Shown here: positions 8,852 through 18,633 of the stretch, piece by piece | How positions within the stretch are numbered: position 1 is the stretch's first letter | Layout of the letters: every line of letters starts with the position of its first letter | From: Aquabacterium humicola | GTDB lineage: Bacteria; Pseudomonadota; Gammaproteobacteria; Burkholderiales; Burkholderiaceae_C | Assembly: GCF_030167915.1 (NCBI RefSeq) | Contig: NZ_JARGNB010000001.1 | Span: 1,612,001-1,676,000, forward strand | Length of the DNA: 64,000 nt | Reading direction: 5' to 3' | Made by a program: the position numbers and the translations under genes | Notes under the pieces: generated by a model | The model's input: only the letters and a program-made list of their open reading frames with translations | Database searches by the model: none | Told to the model about the DNA's origin: nothing

Positions 8852-8857
8852 ATTGTA
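8852..8857 (-). promoter_or_regulatory. -10-like hexamer TACAAT before the MidA-type gene
   Basis: TACAAT on the minus strand is followed by 7 nt (GCCACGG) and then the ATG at 8844, the spacing expected for a leaderless mRNA. No good -35 is visible. Confidence 0.4.
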
Positions 8858-8863
8858 GGAAGC

Positions 8864-9694
8864 ATGAGCAAGCCCATTCCCCCGTCGCAGCGCCCCGGTT
8901 CGCCGGACGCCGGCCGCCCCCGTCCGGTGGTGCTGGTCACGGGCGGCGCACGTCGCATCGGCCGGGCCATCGTGCTCGCGCTGGCCGGTGCCGGCTGGGA
9001 CATCGCGCTGCACTGCCGGGGCTCGCGCACCGAGGCCGAAGCCACCGCTGCCGACGCGGAAGCCGCCGGCGCCCGCGCGGAGATCTTCCAGGCCAACCTC
9101 GCCGACAGCGCCGACTGCGAGGCCCTGGTACCCGCGGTGCTGCTGCGCTGCGGCCGGCTCGACGCGGTGGTCAACAACGCGTCGCTCTTCGAATACGACG
9201 ACGTCGCCAGCTTCACCGTCTCGGCGATGGACCACCACTGGCGCGCGAACACCGCGCCGGCGATCCTGCTGGCGCGCGCGCTGCACGAGCACCTCGTCGC
9301 CCGCGGCGACGGCGCCCACGGCTGCGTGGTCAACCTGCTCGACCAGAAACTCGTGAACCCGAACCCCGACTACCTGTCGTACACGCTGTCGAAGGCCGCG
9401 CTGGACACCGCGACGACGCTGCTCGCGCAGGCGCTGGCGCCGGTGCTGCGCGTGTGCGGCGTCGCACCCGGCGTGACGATGCTGTCGGGCGCGATGTCGG
9501 CCGACGAGTTCGCCCGCTCTCACCGCATGACGCCGCTGGAGCGCTCGTCGACGCCCGAGGATGTCGCGCAGGCCGTGCGCTTCCTGCTCGAGTCGCCGGC
9601 CATCACCGGCAGCACGCTGCTGGTGGATGGCGGCCAGCACCTGCTGCCGCAGCCGCGCGACGTGATGTTCCTTTCCCGCCAGTCCACCACCTGA
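8864..9694 (+). CDS. Pteridine reductase-like SDR (PTR1/FolM type)
   Basis: A 276-residue short-chain dehydrogenase. The cofactor motif is TGGARRIGR (residue ~26 on), the arginine-bearing form found in NADPH-dependent pteridine reductases. It also has NNAS and a catalytic Asp160, Tyr173, Lys177 set (LLDQK, then YTLSK). An Asp 13 residues before the Tyr replaces the usual SDR serine; the same Asp-13-Tyr-4-Lys spacing is the PTR1 triad. It likely reduces dihydropterins such as dihydromonapterin or dihydrofolate. The next gene is a dihydroneopterin aldolase-family gene, supporting a pterin role. AGGA lies 3 nt before the ATG, a tight spacing. Confidence 0.85.
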   Translation: MSKPIPPSQRPGSPDAGRPRPVVLVTGGARRIGRAIVLALAGAGWDIALHCRGSRTEAEATAADAEAAGARAEIFQANLADSADCEALVPAVLLRCGRLDAVVNNASLFEYDDVASFTVSAMDHHWRANTAPAILLARALHEHLVARGDGAHGCVVNLLDQKLVNPNPDYLSYTLSKAALDTATTLLAQALAPVLRVCGVAPGVTMLSGAMSADEFARSHRMTPLERSSTPEDVAQAVRFLLESPAITGSTLLVDGGQHLLPQPRDVMFLSRQSTT

Positions 9695-9770
9695 TGCCCC
9701 CACGCTCACTTCGTTCGCTGCCCCCCCAGGGGGCGCAGGCCTCCCTTGGGGCGGCCCGGCAGGAGGCCTG
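9695..9770 (+). repeat. REP-like intergenic element, copy 2, overlapping the folB ribosome-binding site
   Basis: This element fills the gap between the pteridine reductase stop and the next ATG. It begins CCCCCACGCTCACTTCG, followed by the dyad GCCCCC (9720-9725) and GGGGGC (9729-9734). A second inverted repeat, CAGGCCTCC (9736-9744) with GGAGGCCTG (9762-9770), has 9-bp arms. Its right arm contains the AGGAGG Shine-Dalgarno (9761-9766) of the following gene, so RNA folding would hide it. The first half resembles the element at 5299-5350. Confidence 0.65.
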
Positions 9771-9772
9771 AC

Positions 9773-10171
9773 ATGCAGTCCCTCCTCACCAACCCCAGCC
9801 TGATGGACTGCCGCCGGCTGTTCCTGCGCGACTACGAGGTCTGGATCAACATCGGCGTGCACGACTTCGAGAAGAAGGGCGAGCAGCGCGTGCTGATCAA
9901 TGTCGACCTCTACGTGCCGCTGGCGCTGTCGACGCCGGCGCACGACCAGCTGGAAGAGGTGCTCGACTACGACTTCATCCGCCGCTCGATCGCGCAGCGT
10001 GTGCAGCGGGGCCACATCCACCTGCAGGAGACGCTGGCCGACGACGTGCTGAAGCTGATGCTCGCGCATCCCAGCGTGCGCGCGGCGCGCGTCTCGACCG
10101 AGAAGCCCGATGTTTATCCCGACTGCGAAGCGGTCGGCTGTGAAGTGTTCGGCATGAAGGACCCCGCATGA
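9773..10171 (+). CDS. folB: Dihydroneopterin aldolase family protein (FolB/FolX-like)
   Basis: 132 residues of the tunnelling (T-fold) pterin family. Blocks: [57 protein letters not shown] (the Glu that anchors the pterin) and [15 protein letters not shown] with the catalytic-type Lys. It acts in the folate branch (aldolase) or, if FolX-like, in dihydromonapterin synthesis by epimerisation. Pairing with a PTR1/FolM-like reductase slightly favours the second route, but sequence alone does not decide. A strong AGGAGG precedes the ATG by 6 nt. The stop overlaps the ttcA start by 4 bp (ATGA). Confidence 0.82.
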   Translation: MQSLLTNPSLMDCRRLFLRDYEVWINIGVHDFEKKGEQRVLINVDLYVPLALSTPAHDQLEEVLDYDFIRRSIAQRVQRGHIHLQETLADDVLKLMLAHPSVRAARVSTEKPDVYPDCEAVGCEVFGMKDPA

Positions 10172-11097
10172 ATTCCATCGTCGACGCAGGCATCGTCGCC
10201 GACGACAAGGCGGCCAAGAAGGCCGCCTTCGAGGCCAACAAGCTCAGCAAGCGCCTGCATCGCCAGGTCGGCCAGGCCATCACCGACTTCAACATGGTCG
10301 AGGACGGCGACAAGGTGATGGTCTGCCTCTCCGGCGGCAAGGACAGCTACGCGCTGCTCGACATCCTGCTGTCGCTGCGTGAACGCGCGCCGATCCACTT
10401 CGACATCGTCGCGGTCAACCTCGACCAGAAGCAACCGGGCTTTCCGGCGCACGTGCTGCCGGAGTACCTGACGGGCCGCGGCGTGCCCTTCCGCATCGAG
10501 GAACAGGACACGTACTCCATCGTCAAGCGCCTCGTGCCGGAAGGCAAGACGATGTGCTCGCTGTGCTCGCGGCTGCGGCGCGGCATCCTGTACCGCGTGG
10601 CCTCGGAACTCGGCGCGACGAAGATCGCGCTCGGCCACCACCGCGACGACATGGTGGTCACGCTGCTGATGAACATGTTCTTCGGCAGCCGCATGAAGGG
10701 CATGCCGCCGAAGCTGGTCAGCGACGACGGCCGCCACACGGTGATCCGCCCGCTGGCCTACGTCGCCGAGACCGACCTGGAGCGCTGGGCCGCGCACCGC
10801 CAGTTCCCGATCATCCCGTGCACCTTGTGCGGCAGCCAGGACAACCTGCAGCGTGTGCAGGTGAAGAAGATGATCCGCGACTGGGAGAAACAGTACCCCG
10901 GGCGCATCGACAACATGTTCAGCGCGATGGGCAACATCACGCTGTCCCACATGATGGACAGGAACCTGTTCCCGTTCACGACGATCAGACCGACAGGCAT
11001 CGCCGACCCCGCCGGCGACAAGGCCTTCGACGAGGACGAGGACTGCGCGACGCCCCCGGCGCCGGCAGTGATCCGGCTCGACCTCGACGGCGGCTGA
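10168..11097 (+). CDS. ttcA: tRNA 2-thiocytidine(32) synthetase TtcA
   Basis: A 309-residue PP-loop ATPase that adenylates C32 of certain tRNAs for sulfur transfer, using an iron-sulfur cluster. Seen: the PP-loop SGGKDSY (near residue 58), the CxxC in [11 protein letters not shown] (near 130), [16 protein letters not shown], and the third cysteine region CTLCGSQ (near 220). Length equals E. coli TtcA (311 aa). It is translationally coupled to folB by an ATGA overlap. Confidence 0.95.
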   Translation: MNSIVDAGIVADDKAAKKAAFEANKLSKRLHRQVGQAITDFNMVEDGDKVMVCLSGGKDSYALLDILLSLRERAPIHFDIVAVNLDQKQPGFPAHVLPEYLTGRGVPFRIEEQDTYSIVKRLVPEGKTMCSLCSRLRRGILYRVASELGATKIALGHHRDDMVVTLLMNMFFGSRMKGMPPKLVSDDGRHTVIRPLAYVAETDLERWAAHRQFPIIPCTLCGSQDNLQRVQVKKMIRDWEKQYPGRIDNMFSAMGNITLSHMMDRNLFPFTTIRPTGIADPAGDKAFDEDEDCATPPAPAVIRLDLDGG

Positions 11098-11124
11098 CCC
11101 CCATCCTTTCCGAGGAGCTGCGGC

Positions 11125-11736
11125 ATGCAACGACGTTCGGTGATGCTCGGCGCCGCCCTTGGCGGGCCGACCCTGTGGCTGGGCGGCTGCGCGGCGATGA
11201 ACCAGGTGTCCGCCGAGGTATCGACCTTCGGCGACTGGCCGGCGAACCGCCGCGGCGGCACCTACGCGTTCGAGCGGCTGCCGTCGCAACAGCAGCAGCC
11301 CGAACTGCAGCAGCAGCTCGAGGCCGCGGCCGCGCAGGCCCTGGAGAAGCACGGCTTCCGGCCGGTGGCCGGCGGCGCAGAACCCGACGTGCTGGTGCAG
11401 CTGGGCGCGCGCGTCAGCCGCACCGACCGCTCGCCCTGGGACGACCCGCTGTGGTGGAACGGCGGCTTCGGCCGCTGGCGCGGCGGCCCGTGGCGCGGCC
11501 CGCACTGGCACGTCGGCGCGTCCTGGTATTACCAGTCCCCACGCTACGACCGCGAGGTCGCGCTGCTGCTGCGCGATCGCAGTAGCGGCCGGCCGCTGTA
11601 CGAGGCGCGGGCGAGCAGCGAGGGCAACTACGGCGGTGTCGAAGGGCTGCTGAAGCCGCTGTTCGATGCCGCGCTCTTCGATTTTCCGGCGGTCGGCGTC
11701 GTCAATCCGCGGCGGGTGACGGTGCCGCTGTCCTGA
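11125..11736 (+). CDS. DUF4136 domain-containing lipoprotein
   Basis: 203 residues. A lipoprotein signal with lipobox LGGC places the lipidated Cys near residue 20, followed by the DUF4136 pattern: STFGDWPANRRGGTYAFERLP, PDVLVQLGARV, a Trp/Gly-rich stretch (GGFGRWRGGPWRGPHW), then YYQSPRYDREVALLLRDR and GRPLYEARASSEG. These are outer-membrane or periplasmic lipoproteins of unknown role, frequent in Burkholderiales. A GAGGAG Shine-Dalgarno lies upstream, 27 bp after ttcA. It converges on the DUF6279 gene. Confidence 0.88.
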   Translation: MQRRSVMLGAALGGPTLWLGGCAAMNQVSAEVSTFGDWPANRRGGTYAFERLPSQQQQPELQQQLEAAAAQALEKHGFRPVAGGAEPDVLVQLGARVSRTDRSPWDDPLWWNGGFGRWRGGPWRGPHWHVGASWYYQSPRYDREVALLLRDRSSGRPLYEARASSEGNYGGVEGLLKPLFDAALFDFPAVGVVNPRRVTVPLS

Positions 11737-11758
11737 GGCGGTGCTGCGCTGGCGCGGT

Positions 11759-12631
11759 TCAGTCCGCGGCCAGCGCGCGGAAGTCCTCTTCCCAGCTCCT
11801 GAGCTTGTCGGCCGCGTGCTGGCGCTGCGCCGGCTTCATGCTGTTGTGCAGCTGCGCCGCGAGCTCGCAGTTCGCGGCCACCAGCCGCTGCACGTAGGCC
11901 CGGTACTCCGGCCGTGGCGAGCTCATCGCATCGGCCTCGAAGCGCCGGACGGCGGCTTCCACCGTCGGCACGTCCGCCTTCTCCGCGATCAGCCGGCGCA
12001 GCGTGCGCACGATCTCCTGCTGGCGCGCGCGGCGCTCGACCATCCAGCGTTGCGCATCGAAGGGCGACACGGCGAGCCCGTCGGCCAGCAGCTTGCGCTG
12101 TGAATCGTCGAGCGTGCCGTAGATCATCTCGGCGCGATCGACCGTGCGCTTGAGCGAGGCCTCCGCGCGTTCAGCGAGATCAGGCTGCAGGAAGTCGCGC
12201 GCCACCTCCTGGTTCTTGCGCGCATAGCGCTTCTCGAGGTGGTCGATCTGCGCCGGCGTGATCGTGCGGGTGATCACCGCCATCGCCGGCACCGCCTGCG
12301 CGTAGGCGGCGTCGAGGCGGCGCTGCGCGCCGTCGGACACCGCGCACATCTGCGCCGCGCTGACCTTCTCGAACGCCAGCGCGCGCACGCTCGCGAGCCA
12401 GGTCGCGTAGTCGGGCAGCTGGGTCTGGCGGTGCCAGGCGAACCAGTCGGCGAGCGCCTGCTTGACCTGCGGCGACTGCTCGTCGGTGAAGTCCATGTAG
12501 CCGTCGAGCCACCAGTAGGCCAGCACCGGACCCTGGTTGTACGTGAAACGCAGCGCACTGCAGCCCGACAGCAGCAGCAGCGCCGTCGCGATAATCCAGG
12601 CCCCGATACGCGACAAGACACTCGACCTCAT
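11759..12631 (-). CDS. DUF6279 family lipoprotein
   Basis: 290 residues. The signal peptide ends in a lipobox (LLLLSGC, lipidated Cys near 24). The mature protein is helical with the family block [19 protein letters not shown] right after the Cys and many charged helices ([20 protein letters not shown]). Family function is unknown. The start codon (complement of 12629-12631) shares two bases with the glmU ATG on the other strand (CATG at 12629-12632). An in-frame ATG also exists 12 bp upstream at 12643. No Shine-Dalgarno is visible. Confidence 0.85.
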   Translation of the reverse strand: MRSSVLSRIGAWIIATALLLLSGCSALRFTYNQGPVLAYWWLDGYMDFTDEQSPQVKQALADWFAWHRQTQLPDYATWLASVRALAFEKVSAAQMCAVSDGAQRRLDAAYAQAVPAMAVITRTITPAQIDHLEKRYARKNQEVARDFLQPDLAERAEASLKRTVDRAEMIYGTLDDSQRKLLADGLAVSPFDAQRWMVERRARQQEIVRTLRRLIAEKADVPTVEAAVRRFEADAMSSPRPEYRAYVQRLVAANCELAAQLHNSMKPAQRQHAADKLRSWEEDFRALAAD

Positions 12632-14009
12632 GGCACTCGACATCGTGATCATGGCTGCCGGCAAGGGTACCCGCATGAAGTCGCGGTGGCCCAAAGTGTT
12701 GCACCGGCTGGCAGGCCGAACGCTGCTGCAACATGTGCTGGACACCGCGGCGAAGCTCGGCGAGGCGCGAACCATCGTCATCACCGGCCACGGCGCCGCG
12801 GACGTCGAAGCCTCGATCGAAGGCCGCGGTGCGCTGCCGGTGCGCCAGCAGCCGCAGCTCGGCACCGGCCACGCCGTGCAGCAGGTGGTGCCGCACCTGG
12901 CCGGCGGCGACGGCGACACCGCGCTGATCCTCAATGGCGACGTGCCGCTGATCGAAGCCGACACCGCCCGTGCGCTGGCCGAGGCCTGCGGCGGCCGCCA
13001 GCTGGCGCTGCTGACGATCACGCTCGACGACCCGACCGGGTACGGCCGCATCCTGCGCACGGCCGACGGCACCGGCCGGGTGCTCGGCATCGTCGAGCAC
13101 AAGGACGCCACGCCCGAGCAGCGCGCGGTCAACGAGGTCTACACCGGCATGATGGCCGCGCCCACCGCGCTGCTCAAGCGCTGGGTGATGGCGCTGACGA
13201 ACCACAACGCGCAGAAGGAGTACTACCTGACCGACATCGTCGCGATGGCGGTCGCCGAAGGCGTGCCGGTGGTCGCGACCCAAGCCCGCGACGAGACCGA
13301 GGTACTCGGCGTCAACAGCCCGCTGCAGCTGGCCGACCTGGAGCGCCGGCTCCAGCGCCGCCAGGCCGAGACGCTGATGGACGCCGGCGTGCGCCTGGCC
13401 GACCCCGCGCGCTTCGACCTGCGCGGCACGCTCGAATGCGGCCAGGACGTCGAGATCGACGTCGGCTGCGTCTTCGAAGGCCGCGTCACGCTCGGCGACG
13501 GCGCGCGCGTCGGCCCGCACTGCGTGATCCGCGACGCGGCGATCGGCGCCGGCGCGGTGATCCATCCGTTTACGCACATCGAGGGCGCCCGGGTCGGCGA
13601 CGGTGCGCTGATCGGGCCCTACGCCCGGCTGCGGCCGGGCGCCGAGCTGGGCGCCGAGGTGCACATCGGCAACTTCGTCGAGGTGAAGAACTCGGTGCTC
13701 GGCAAGGGTGCGAAGGCCAACCACCTCGCCTACCTCGGCGACGCGACGGTCGGCGAACGCGTCAACTACGGCGCCGGCAGCATCACCGCGAACTACGACG
13801 GCGCGAACAAGCACCGCACGGTGATCGGCAACGACGTGCACATCGGCTCGAACTGCGTGCTGGTGGCGCCGGTCACCATCGCCGACGGCAGCACCGTGGG
13901 CGGCGGCAGCACGATCAGCAAGGACACGCCGGCCGGTCAGCTGACCGTCGCGCGCGCGCGCCAGGTGACGATCGCCGGCTGGCAGCGGCCGGTCAAGGCG
14001 AAGAAGTAG
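12630..14009 (+). CDS. glmU: Bifunctional GlmU: GlcN-1-P acetyltransferase / UDP-GlcNAc pyrophosphorylase
   Basis: 459 residues (E. coli 456). The N-terminal uridyltransferase domain has the [17 protein letters not shown] signature, [19 protein letters not shown] and GYGRILR. The C-terminal left-handed beta helix holds hexapeptide repeats and the acetyltransferase segment ([21 protein letters not shown]). It makes UDP-GlcNAc for peptidoglycan and LPS. A -10-like GATAAT at 12590-12595, inside the opposite-strand lipoprotein signal sequence, would give a ~30-nt leader. The 3' end overlaps the convergent GGDEF gene by 17 bp. Confidence 0.96.
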   Translation: MALDIVIMAAGKGTRMKSRWPKVLHRLAGRTLLQHVLDTAAKLGEARTIVITGHGAADVEASIEGRGALPVRQQPQLGTGHAVQQVVPHLAGGDGDTALILNGDVPLIEADTARALAEACGGRQLALLTITLDDPTGYGRILRTADGTGRVLGIVEHKDATPEQRAVNEVYTGMMAAPTALLKRWVMALTNHNAQKEYYLTDIVAMAVAEGVPVVATQARDETEVLGVNSPLQLADLERRLQRRQAETLMDAGVRLADPARFDLRGTLECGQDVEIDVGCVFEGRVTLGDGARVGPHCVIRDAAIGAGAVIHPFTHIEGARVGDGALIGPYARLRPGAELGAEVHIGNFVEVKNSVLGKGAKANHLAYLGDATVGERVNYGAGSITANYDGANKHRTVIGNDVHIGSNCVLVAPVTIADGSTVGGGSTISKDTPAGQLTVARARQVTIAGWQRPVKAKK

Positions 14010-16434
14010 CGGCCGCCGCGGCGGCGGGGTGCTGCGTGGCCAGCCAGGCCAGCAGCGCCGCCGGCGCCCGCGCGGGCTCGATGGCCTCGCCCTGCAGCTG
14101 TGTGCAGCCGGCGCCGCCGAGCCAGTCGCGCTGCGCCGCGTGGTCGACACCGCCGGCCGCGACGACGCGTCCGAGCTCGTGCGCCAGGCCGATCAGCGAG
14201 CGCACCACCGCGGCCGATGCCCGGTCGTGCGGCAGCGCATTCACCAGCGACGCATCCAGGCTCCAGCCGGCGAACGGCAGGTCGCGCAGCTGCACGATCG
14301 ACAGCCCGCCGGCGCCCAGGCCCTCCAGCGTCACCGCCACCCCCAGGCGCTGCAGGCCCGCCAAGAGCCGCGGCAGGCGCGCGCCCTCGGCCGCGCACTG
14401 GCGTTCGTCCAGCGCCAGCATCAGCGTGCCGGGCGCCGCGGCCTGCGCCGCCAGCGCGTGGCCGAGCGCGGCCAGCAGCGCCGGCCCGTCGAGCTGCAGG
14501 CTGCCCAGCGACAGCAGCACCGGCAGCGCGCCGTGGCCGGCGGCCTGCCAGCTGCGCTGCAACGTCAGCGCCTCGCGCAGCGCCCAGGCCGCCAGCGGCT
14601 GCAGCAGTCGCGGCTGCGCGCGGTGGGCAAAGGCGGACGGCGCGAGCGGCCCGCGCTGCGGATGGTTCCAGCACAGCAGGGCCTCGACCAGTGCCGGGCC
14701 GCCGTCGGCGACGCGCAGGCGCGGCTGCAGGCGCAAGGCGAACTCGCCGCGCTCCAGCGCCGCGGCGAGCTCGGCTTCGAGCTTCAGGCCCTCGTCGATC
14801 GCCGCACCGAGCGCCGGCTCGAACACCGTCACCGCATCGCGGCCGGCGGCCTTGCCGGCGTACAGCGCGGCATCGGCATGGCGCAGCAGCGTGTCGGCAT
14901 CGCGGCCGTGTTCGGGGAACAGCGCGACGCCGACGGTCGGGGTCACCGCCAGCTGGCGGCCGGCAAACGCCACCGGCGCCTGCACGGCGGCGCGCAAGCG
15001 CTCGGCGGCCAGCGCGGCTTCACGCCGGTCGGCGATGCCGGGCAGCAGCACGACGAACTCGTCGCCGCCGAAGCGGCCGGCCGCGCCGACGGCCGGCAGG
15101 GCATCGGCGATGCGCTGGCCGACCGCGCGCAGCAGCGCGTCGCCAGCGCCGTGGCCGAGCGAATCGTTGATGCGCTTGAAGTGGTCGAGGTCGATGAACA
15201 TCAGCGCCATCGAGCGGCCGTCGGCCGGCGGATGCGCGAGCTCGGCCTCGAGCCGTTCGACGAAGGCGCCGCGGTTGAGCAGCCCGGTCAGGGTGTCGTG
15301 GTGCGCAAGCTGGCGGATGCGCGCCTGCTGCGCCTGGCGGTCGCGGATGTCGCGCACGACCGTCATGCGCAGCTTCGTGCCGCCGCGCAGCATCGTGCGC
15401 ACGAGGAATTCCACCGGGATCACGCGGCCCTGCAGGTCGACGATCTCGGTCTCGTAGCTCAGCTCGGCGCCCTGCGTCATCACCTGCTGCACGCGCGCCA
15501 GCTGGTTCGGCGAGACGAAATCGAGCACATGTCGGCCGAGCAGTTCCTCGCGCGTGCCGCCGACCAGCGCGGCCATCGGCTCGTTCAGGTCGGTGATCAG
15601 CCCGTCGTGGTGGAAGACGATGCCCTCGAGGCTGGCCTGCATGAACTTGGCCATGCGCTCTTCGCTCTCGCGCACGGCCGCTTCGGCCTCGCGGTGGCGC
15701 GTGATGTCGCTGATCAGCACGAAGGAGCCGAACGGGTGGCCATCGCTCGCCAGGTGCGGCACCAGGCTCACCTCCAGCCAGCGCGGCCGGCCGCCGGGCT
15801 GCGCCGCCGGCATCTGGCGCATGTACGAGACCGTGCGCCGGGCCTTCAGCATCAGGTCGACATGCGGCTGGATCTCGCGCGCCGCGTCGTCGCCGATCAC
15901 CTGGGCGAAGGTCTTGCCGATCACCGCCGGCGGCTCGAGGCCGAACGTCGACGCGTAGTGGCGGTTGGCGTAGAGGCAGGTGAAACCGGCGCTCTCGTAG
16001 TACGCGATCAGCACCGGCAGGTTGTCGGCCAGCAGCTCGAAGCGGGCCGACAGCGCCTGGGCGTCCTGCACCGCCTGGTGCAGCGCGGTGCGGTCCTGCA
16101 GCAGGCACAGGAAGCTGCCGCTTTGCGGCAGCCAGCGCGCGTCGAGGTCGACCCAGGCCTTCACGCCGTCGTGGCGCAGCAGGCGGATCGGCAGCGAAAA
16201 ATCCTGCTGCGCGGAGAGCGCGGCGAAGAGCGCCGCGCGCCGATCGGGCGACAGCGCCGCGAACCAGCCCGTGCCCAGCAGGGCCGGCGCCGGCATGCCG
16301 GCCAGCGCGGCCATCGCGGCGTTGGCCTCCAGGGCGTGCGCGTCGGAGCTCAGCTCGAGCGCGGGCAGCGGCAGGCGATCCCAACCCTGCGGGGCGGCGG
16401 CCAGGCTGCGGGCGGGTCCTTCCGCGGGCTGCAC
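13993..16434 (-). CDS. PAS-PAS-GGDEF protein with degenerate EAL domain
   Basis: 813 residues, GTG start, Shine-Dalgarno AGGA 8-9 nt before it. Two to three PAS-like sensor regions occupy residues ~20-360 (for example [17 protein letters not shown] and [17 protein letters not shown]). A GGDEF domain follows ([14 protein letters not shown], then [13 protein letters not shown]), with the active-site motif intact, so diguanylate cyclase activity is likely. The EAL-like C-terminus keeps EALL and a terminal QGEAI, but the DDFGTG loop reads EGLGAG, the KID lysine is Ser (SLD), and the Glu of the LTE motif is altered. Phosphodiesterase activity is therefore unlikely. No transmembrane segment is evident, so it is probably cytosolic. 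Confidence 0.9.
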   Translation of the reverse strand: MQPAEGPARSLAAAPQGWDRLPLPALELSSDAHALEANAAMAALAGMPAPALLGTGWFAALSPDRRAALFAALSAQQDFSLPIRLLRHDGVKAWVDLDARWLPQSGSFLCLLQDRTALHQAVQDAQALSARFELLADNLPVLIAYYESAGFTCLYANRHYASTFGLEPPAVIGKTFAQVIGDDAAREIQPHVDLMLKARRTVSYMRQMPAAQPGGRPRWLEVSLVPHLASDGHPFGSFVLISDITRHREAEAAVRESEERMAKFMQASLEGIVFHHDGLITDLNEPMAALVGGTREELLGRHVLDFVSPNQLARVQQVMTQGAELSYETEIVDLQGRVIPVEFLVRTMLRGGTKLRMTVVRDIRDRQAQQARIRQLAHHDTLTGLLNRGAFVERLEAELAHPPADGRSMALMFIDLDHFKRINDSLGHGAGDALLRAVGQRIADALPAVGAAGRFGGDEFVVLLPGIADRREAALAAERLRAAVQAPVAFAGRQLAVTPTVGVALFPEHGRDADTLLRHADAALYAGKAAGRDAVTVFEPALGAAIDEGLKLEAELAAALERGEFALRLQPRLRVADGGPALVEALLCWNHPQRGPLAPSAFAHRAQPRLLQPLAAWALREALTLQRSWQAAGHGALPVLLSLGSLQLDGPALLAALGHALAAQAAAPGTLMLALDERQCAAEGARLPRLLAGLQRLGVAVTLEGLGAGGLSIVQLRDLPFAGWSLDASLVNALPHDRASAAVVRSLIGLAHELGRVVAAGGVDHAAQRDWLGGAGCTQLQGEAIEPARAPAALLAWLATQHPAAAAAATSSP

Positions 16435-16517
16435 GATCGATTCCTGAAGCGGGCGCCAGACTGCAAAGCGGCGATCATAGGGCCGCGATCCGGGCGCGGC
16501 TTGTGCGGGATTGCCGC

Positions 16518-17357
16518 TCAGCCTGCCGGCTTGGTTTCAGCGGCGCGCGCGGCCAGGCACAGGTCGGCCCAGGCGCGGGCCTTGTCGGCCGGGCTGCGCA
16601 GCAGGTAGGCCGGGTGGTAGGTGACGACCAGCGGCCGGCCGCGCCATTGGTGTACACGACCGCGCAGGCGGCCGATCGGCTCGCTGCTGTCGAGCAGCGA
16701 CTGCACCGCGAAGCGGCCCATCGCGAGGATCACGCGCGGCTGCACGAGTTCGACCTGGCGCTCGAGGAAGGGCTGGCAGCGTTGCAGTTCCTCCGGCTCG
16801 GGATTGCGGTTGCGCGGCGGCCGGCACTTCAGCGTATTGGCGATGTAGACCTGGCGCGCAACGTCGGCGGCATCGGGGTCGTCGCCGACCTGCCGCGACA
16901 GCCCCAGCGCGGCGAGCATGCGGTCGAGCAGCCGCCCGGCGGCGCCGACGAAGGGTTCGCCCTTCAGGTCCTCCTGCTCGCCCGGGGCTTCGCCGACGAC
17001 CATCCAGTGCGCTCGGGGGTGGCCGACGCCGAACACCGTCTGCGTGCGCGTCTCGCACAGCATGCAGGCACGGCAATCGGCGACCGCGGCGCGCAGCGCC
17101 GGCCAATCGAGCATCGCGACGGCCGCACCGGCCGGTGACAGCGCGGGCGGCCCGGCCGCCGGCAGCGGCGCCGGCGCCGGCTGGGGCGCCGCGGAACGCG
17201 ACACCAGGGGCGGCACCGATGCCGGCACCGTGGCGGCATCGTCCGTGCCAACGTCCGAAGTGAGCGCCAGCGGTTCGCCGTCGGCGCCGCCCTCCGGCGC
17301 CCACAGGCGCAGGCCCATCGCCTGCAGCATCGCCTGCTGGCGGTCAGTCCAGCGCAT
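16518..17357 (-). CDS. Uracil-DNA glycosylase, family 4-like (Fe-S)
   Basis: 279 residues. The core (from ~residue 90) has the iron-sulfur cysteines (CRACMLC, then [17 protein letters not shown]), motif [18 protein letters not shown] and motif [10 protein letters not shown]. This is the family 4/SPO1 polymerase-related layout that excises uracil from DNA. An N-terminal extension (~30-85) rich in Ala and Pro is probably a flexible linker, as in other Burkholderiales members. It overlaps the end of rimI by 14 bp and is last in the tsaB-rimI-UDG operon. Confidence 0.9.
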   Translation of the reverse strand: MRWTDRQQAMLQAMGLRLWAPEGGADGEPLALTSDVGTDDAATVPASVPPLVSRSAAPQPAPAPLPAAGPPALSPAGAAVAMLDWPALRAAVADCRACMLCETRTQTVFGVGHPRAHWMVVGEAPGEQEDLKGEPFVGAAGRLLDRMLAALGLSRQVGDDPDAADVARQVYIANTLKCRPPRNRNPEPEELQRCQPFLERQVELVQPRVILAMGRFAVQSLLDSSEPIGRLRGRVHQWRGRPLVVTYHPAYLLRSPADKARAWADLCLAARAAETKPAG

Positions 17358-17850
17358 CGCCGGCTCCCTCGACGAGCTGCAGGCTCATCACGATCGCGTC
17401 CTCGCGCCGCGCGCCGGCGGACGGGTAGTAGGACCGGCGCACGCCGGCCTCGACGAAGCCGGCGCGGGCATAGAGCGCACGCGCGGCCTCGTTGCTCTGG
17501 CGCACCTCCAGCCACAGCTGGCGGTCGCCGCGCTCGAGCGCGCGCTCGCGCAGCTCGCCGAGCATCGCGCGCGCATGGCCGCGGCGCTGCCGGCGCGGCG
17601 CCACCGTCAGGTTCAGCAGGTGCATCTCGTCGACGCCGGGCATCGCGACGTAGTAGCCGATCAGCTGGCCCGTCGCGTCGAGCCGCAGCTCGGCCAGGTA
17701 GCCGGCGGCGAGCGAATCGATGAAGTTGCCGCGGCTCCACGGGTGGCTGTAGCACTGCACCTCGACCGCCAGCACGGCGTCGAGGTCCTGCACCGTCATC
17801 GCGCGGCGGCGGATCTGCTCGGACGCATCCGGACGCGGCAGCGCACTCAT
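17344..17850 (-). CDS. rimI: Ribosomal protein bS18 alanine N-acetyltransferase RimI
   Basis: A 168-residue GNAT. The acetyl-CoA motif A is in the region [15 protein letters not shown] (Q/RxxGxA pattern), with family residues [15 protein letters not shown] near the N-terminus and [19 protein letters not shown] and RRSYYP towards the C-terminus. It acetylates the N-terminus of bS18. The start overlaps the tsaB stop by 4 bp, so the two are coupled. Linkage to tsaB is a widely conserved arrangement. Confidence 0.93.
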   Translation of the reverse strand: MSALPRPDASEQIRRRAMTVQDLDAVLAVEVQCYSHPWSRGNFIDSLAAGYLAELRLDATGQLIGYYVAMPGVDEMHLLNLTVAPRRQRRGHARAMLGELRERALERGDRQLWLEVRQSNEAARALYARAGFVEAGVRRSYYPSAGARREDAIVMSLQLVEGAGDALD

Positions 17851-18596
17851 CGACGGCCCTCCGGCACGGCCTTGTGCGCGGTGCGCTCGGCGGTCGTCAG
17901 CGCCACCTTGTCGCGCAGGTACAGCGGCAGCGCGTCGGCCGCGTCGATCGCTTCGCCGCGCCGCCAGGCCGCCTCGGCCAGGCGTGCCAGGGCGGCGGCA
18001 CGGGATTGCATCAGCGGCACGCAGATGGCACCCGCGGCGACCGGCGCCAGGCGATCGGCGAAGGCCGTCAGGGCGTTGCCGGCGATGTGCTGCGGCGGTG
18101 CGTCGGCCCACGCCGCGATCAGCGCCGGCAAGGTGTACAGCGCCGGCCGATGCACGACCGACCAGCCGCGCGCATCGCGCCGGTAGGCCGCGGCATAAAC
18201 CTCGTCCATGCGCGCATCGACCGCGGCCCAGTGCACCTGGCCGTCGATCGGCGGCGGCGCGGCCTGCGCCGGCTGCTGCGCGTACGCGTCGTCGACGACG
18301 ACCAGCAGGCTGTCCACCGCCAGCACCGGCTTGCCCGCTCCGAAGGCCAGCCCCTGGGCGACGGCGCAGGCGGTGCGCAGGCCGGTGAAGGCGCCCGGAC
18401 CGGCGCCGAAGGCGATCGCATCGAGCTGCGCCAGCGTCATGCCGGCGTCGGCCAGCAACTGCATCGCCGCCGGCACCAGCCGCGCCGAAGCGGCCGCGCC
18501 GCCGGCCTCTTCGTGCAGCCGCAGGCCCGCCGGCGTCTGCAAGGCCAGCGCCATCGTTTCGGTCGACGTATCGAGGGCGAGCAGGCACGGTTCCAT
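17847..18596 (-). CDS. tsaB: tRNA threonylcarbamoyladenosine protein TsaB
   Basis: A 249-residue ASKHA-fold partner of TsaD in t6A37 synthesis. It has [14 protein letters not shown] at the N-terminus and the dimer-interface segment [26 protein letters not shown]. Length fits the family (~230 aa). A -10-like TAAACT lies 12 nt before the ATG with no clear Shine-Dalgarno sequence, so the leader may be very short. It is divergent from dacB with 37 bp between starts. Confidence 0.93.
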   Translation of the reverse strand: MEPCLLALDTSTETMALALQTPAGLRLHEEAGGAAASARLVPAAMQLLADAGMTLAQLDAIAFGAGPGAFTGLRTACAVAQGLAFGAGKPVLAVDSLLVVVDDAYAQQPAQAAPPPIDGQVHWAAVDARMDEVYAAAYRRDARGWSVVHRPALYTLPALIAAWADAPPQHIAGNALTAFADRLAPVAAGAICVPLMQSRAAALARLAEAAWRRGEAIDAADALPLYLRDKVALTTAERTAHKAVPEGRR

Positions 18597-18633
18597 TCGA
18601 GGCGCGAGAGTTTAGCCGTGCCATCATCGCGCG

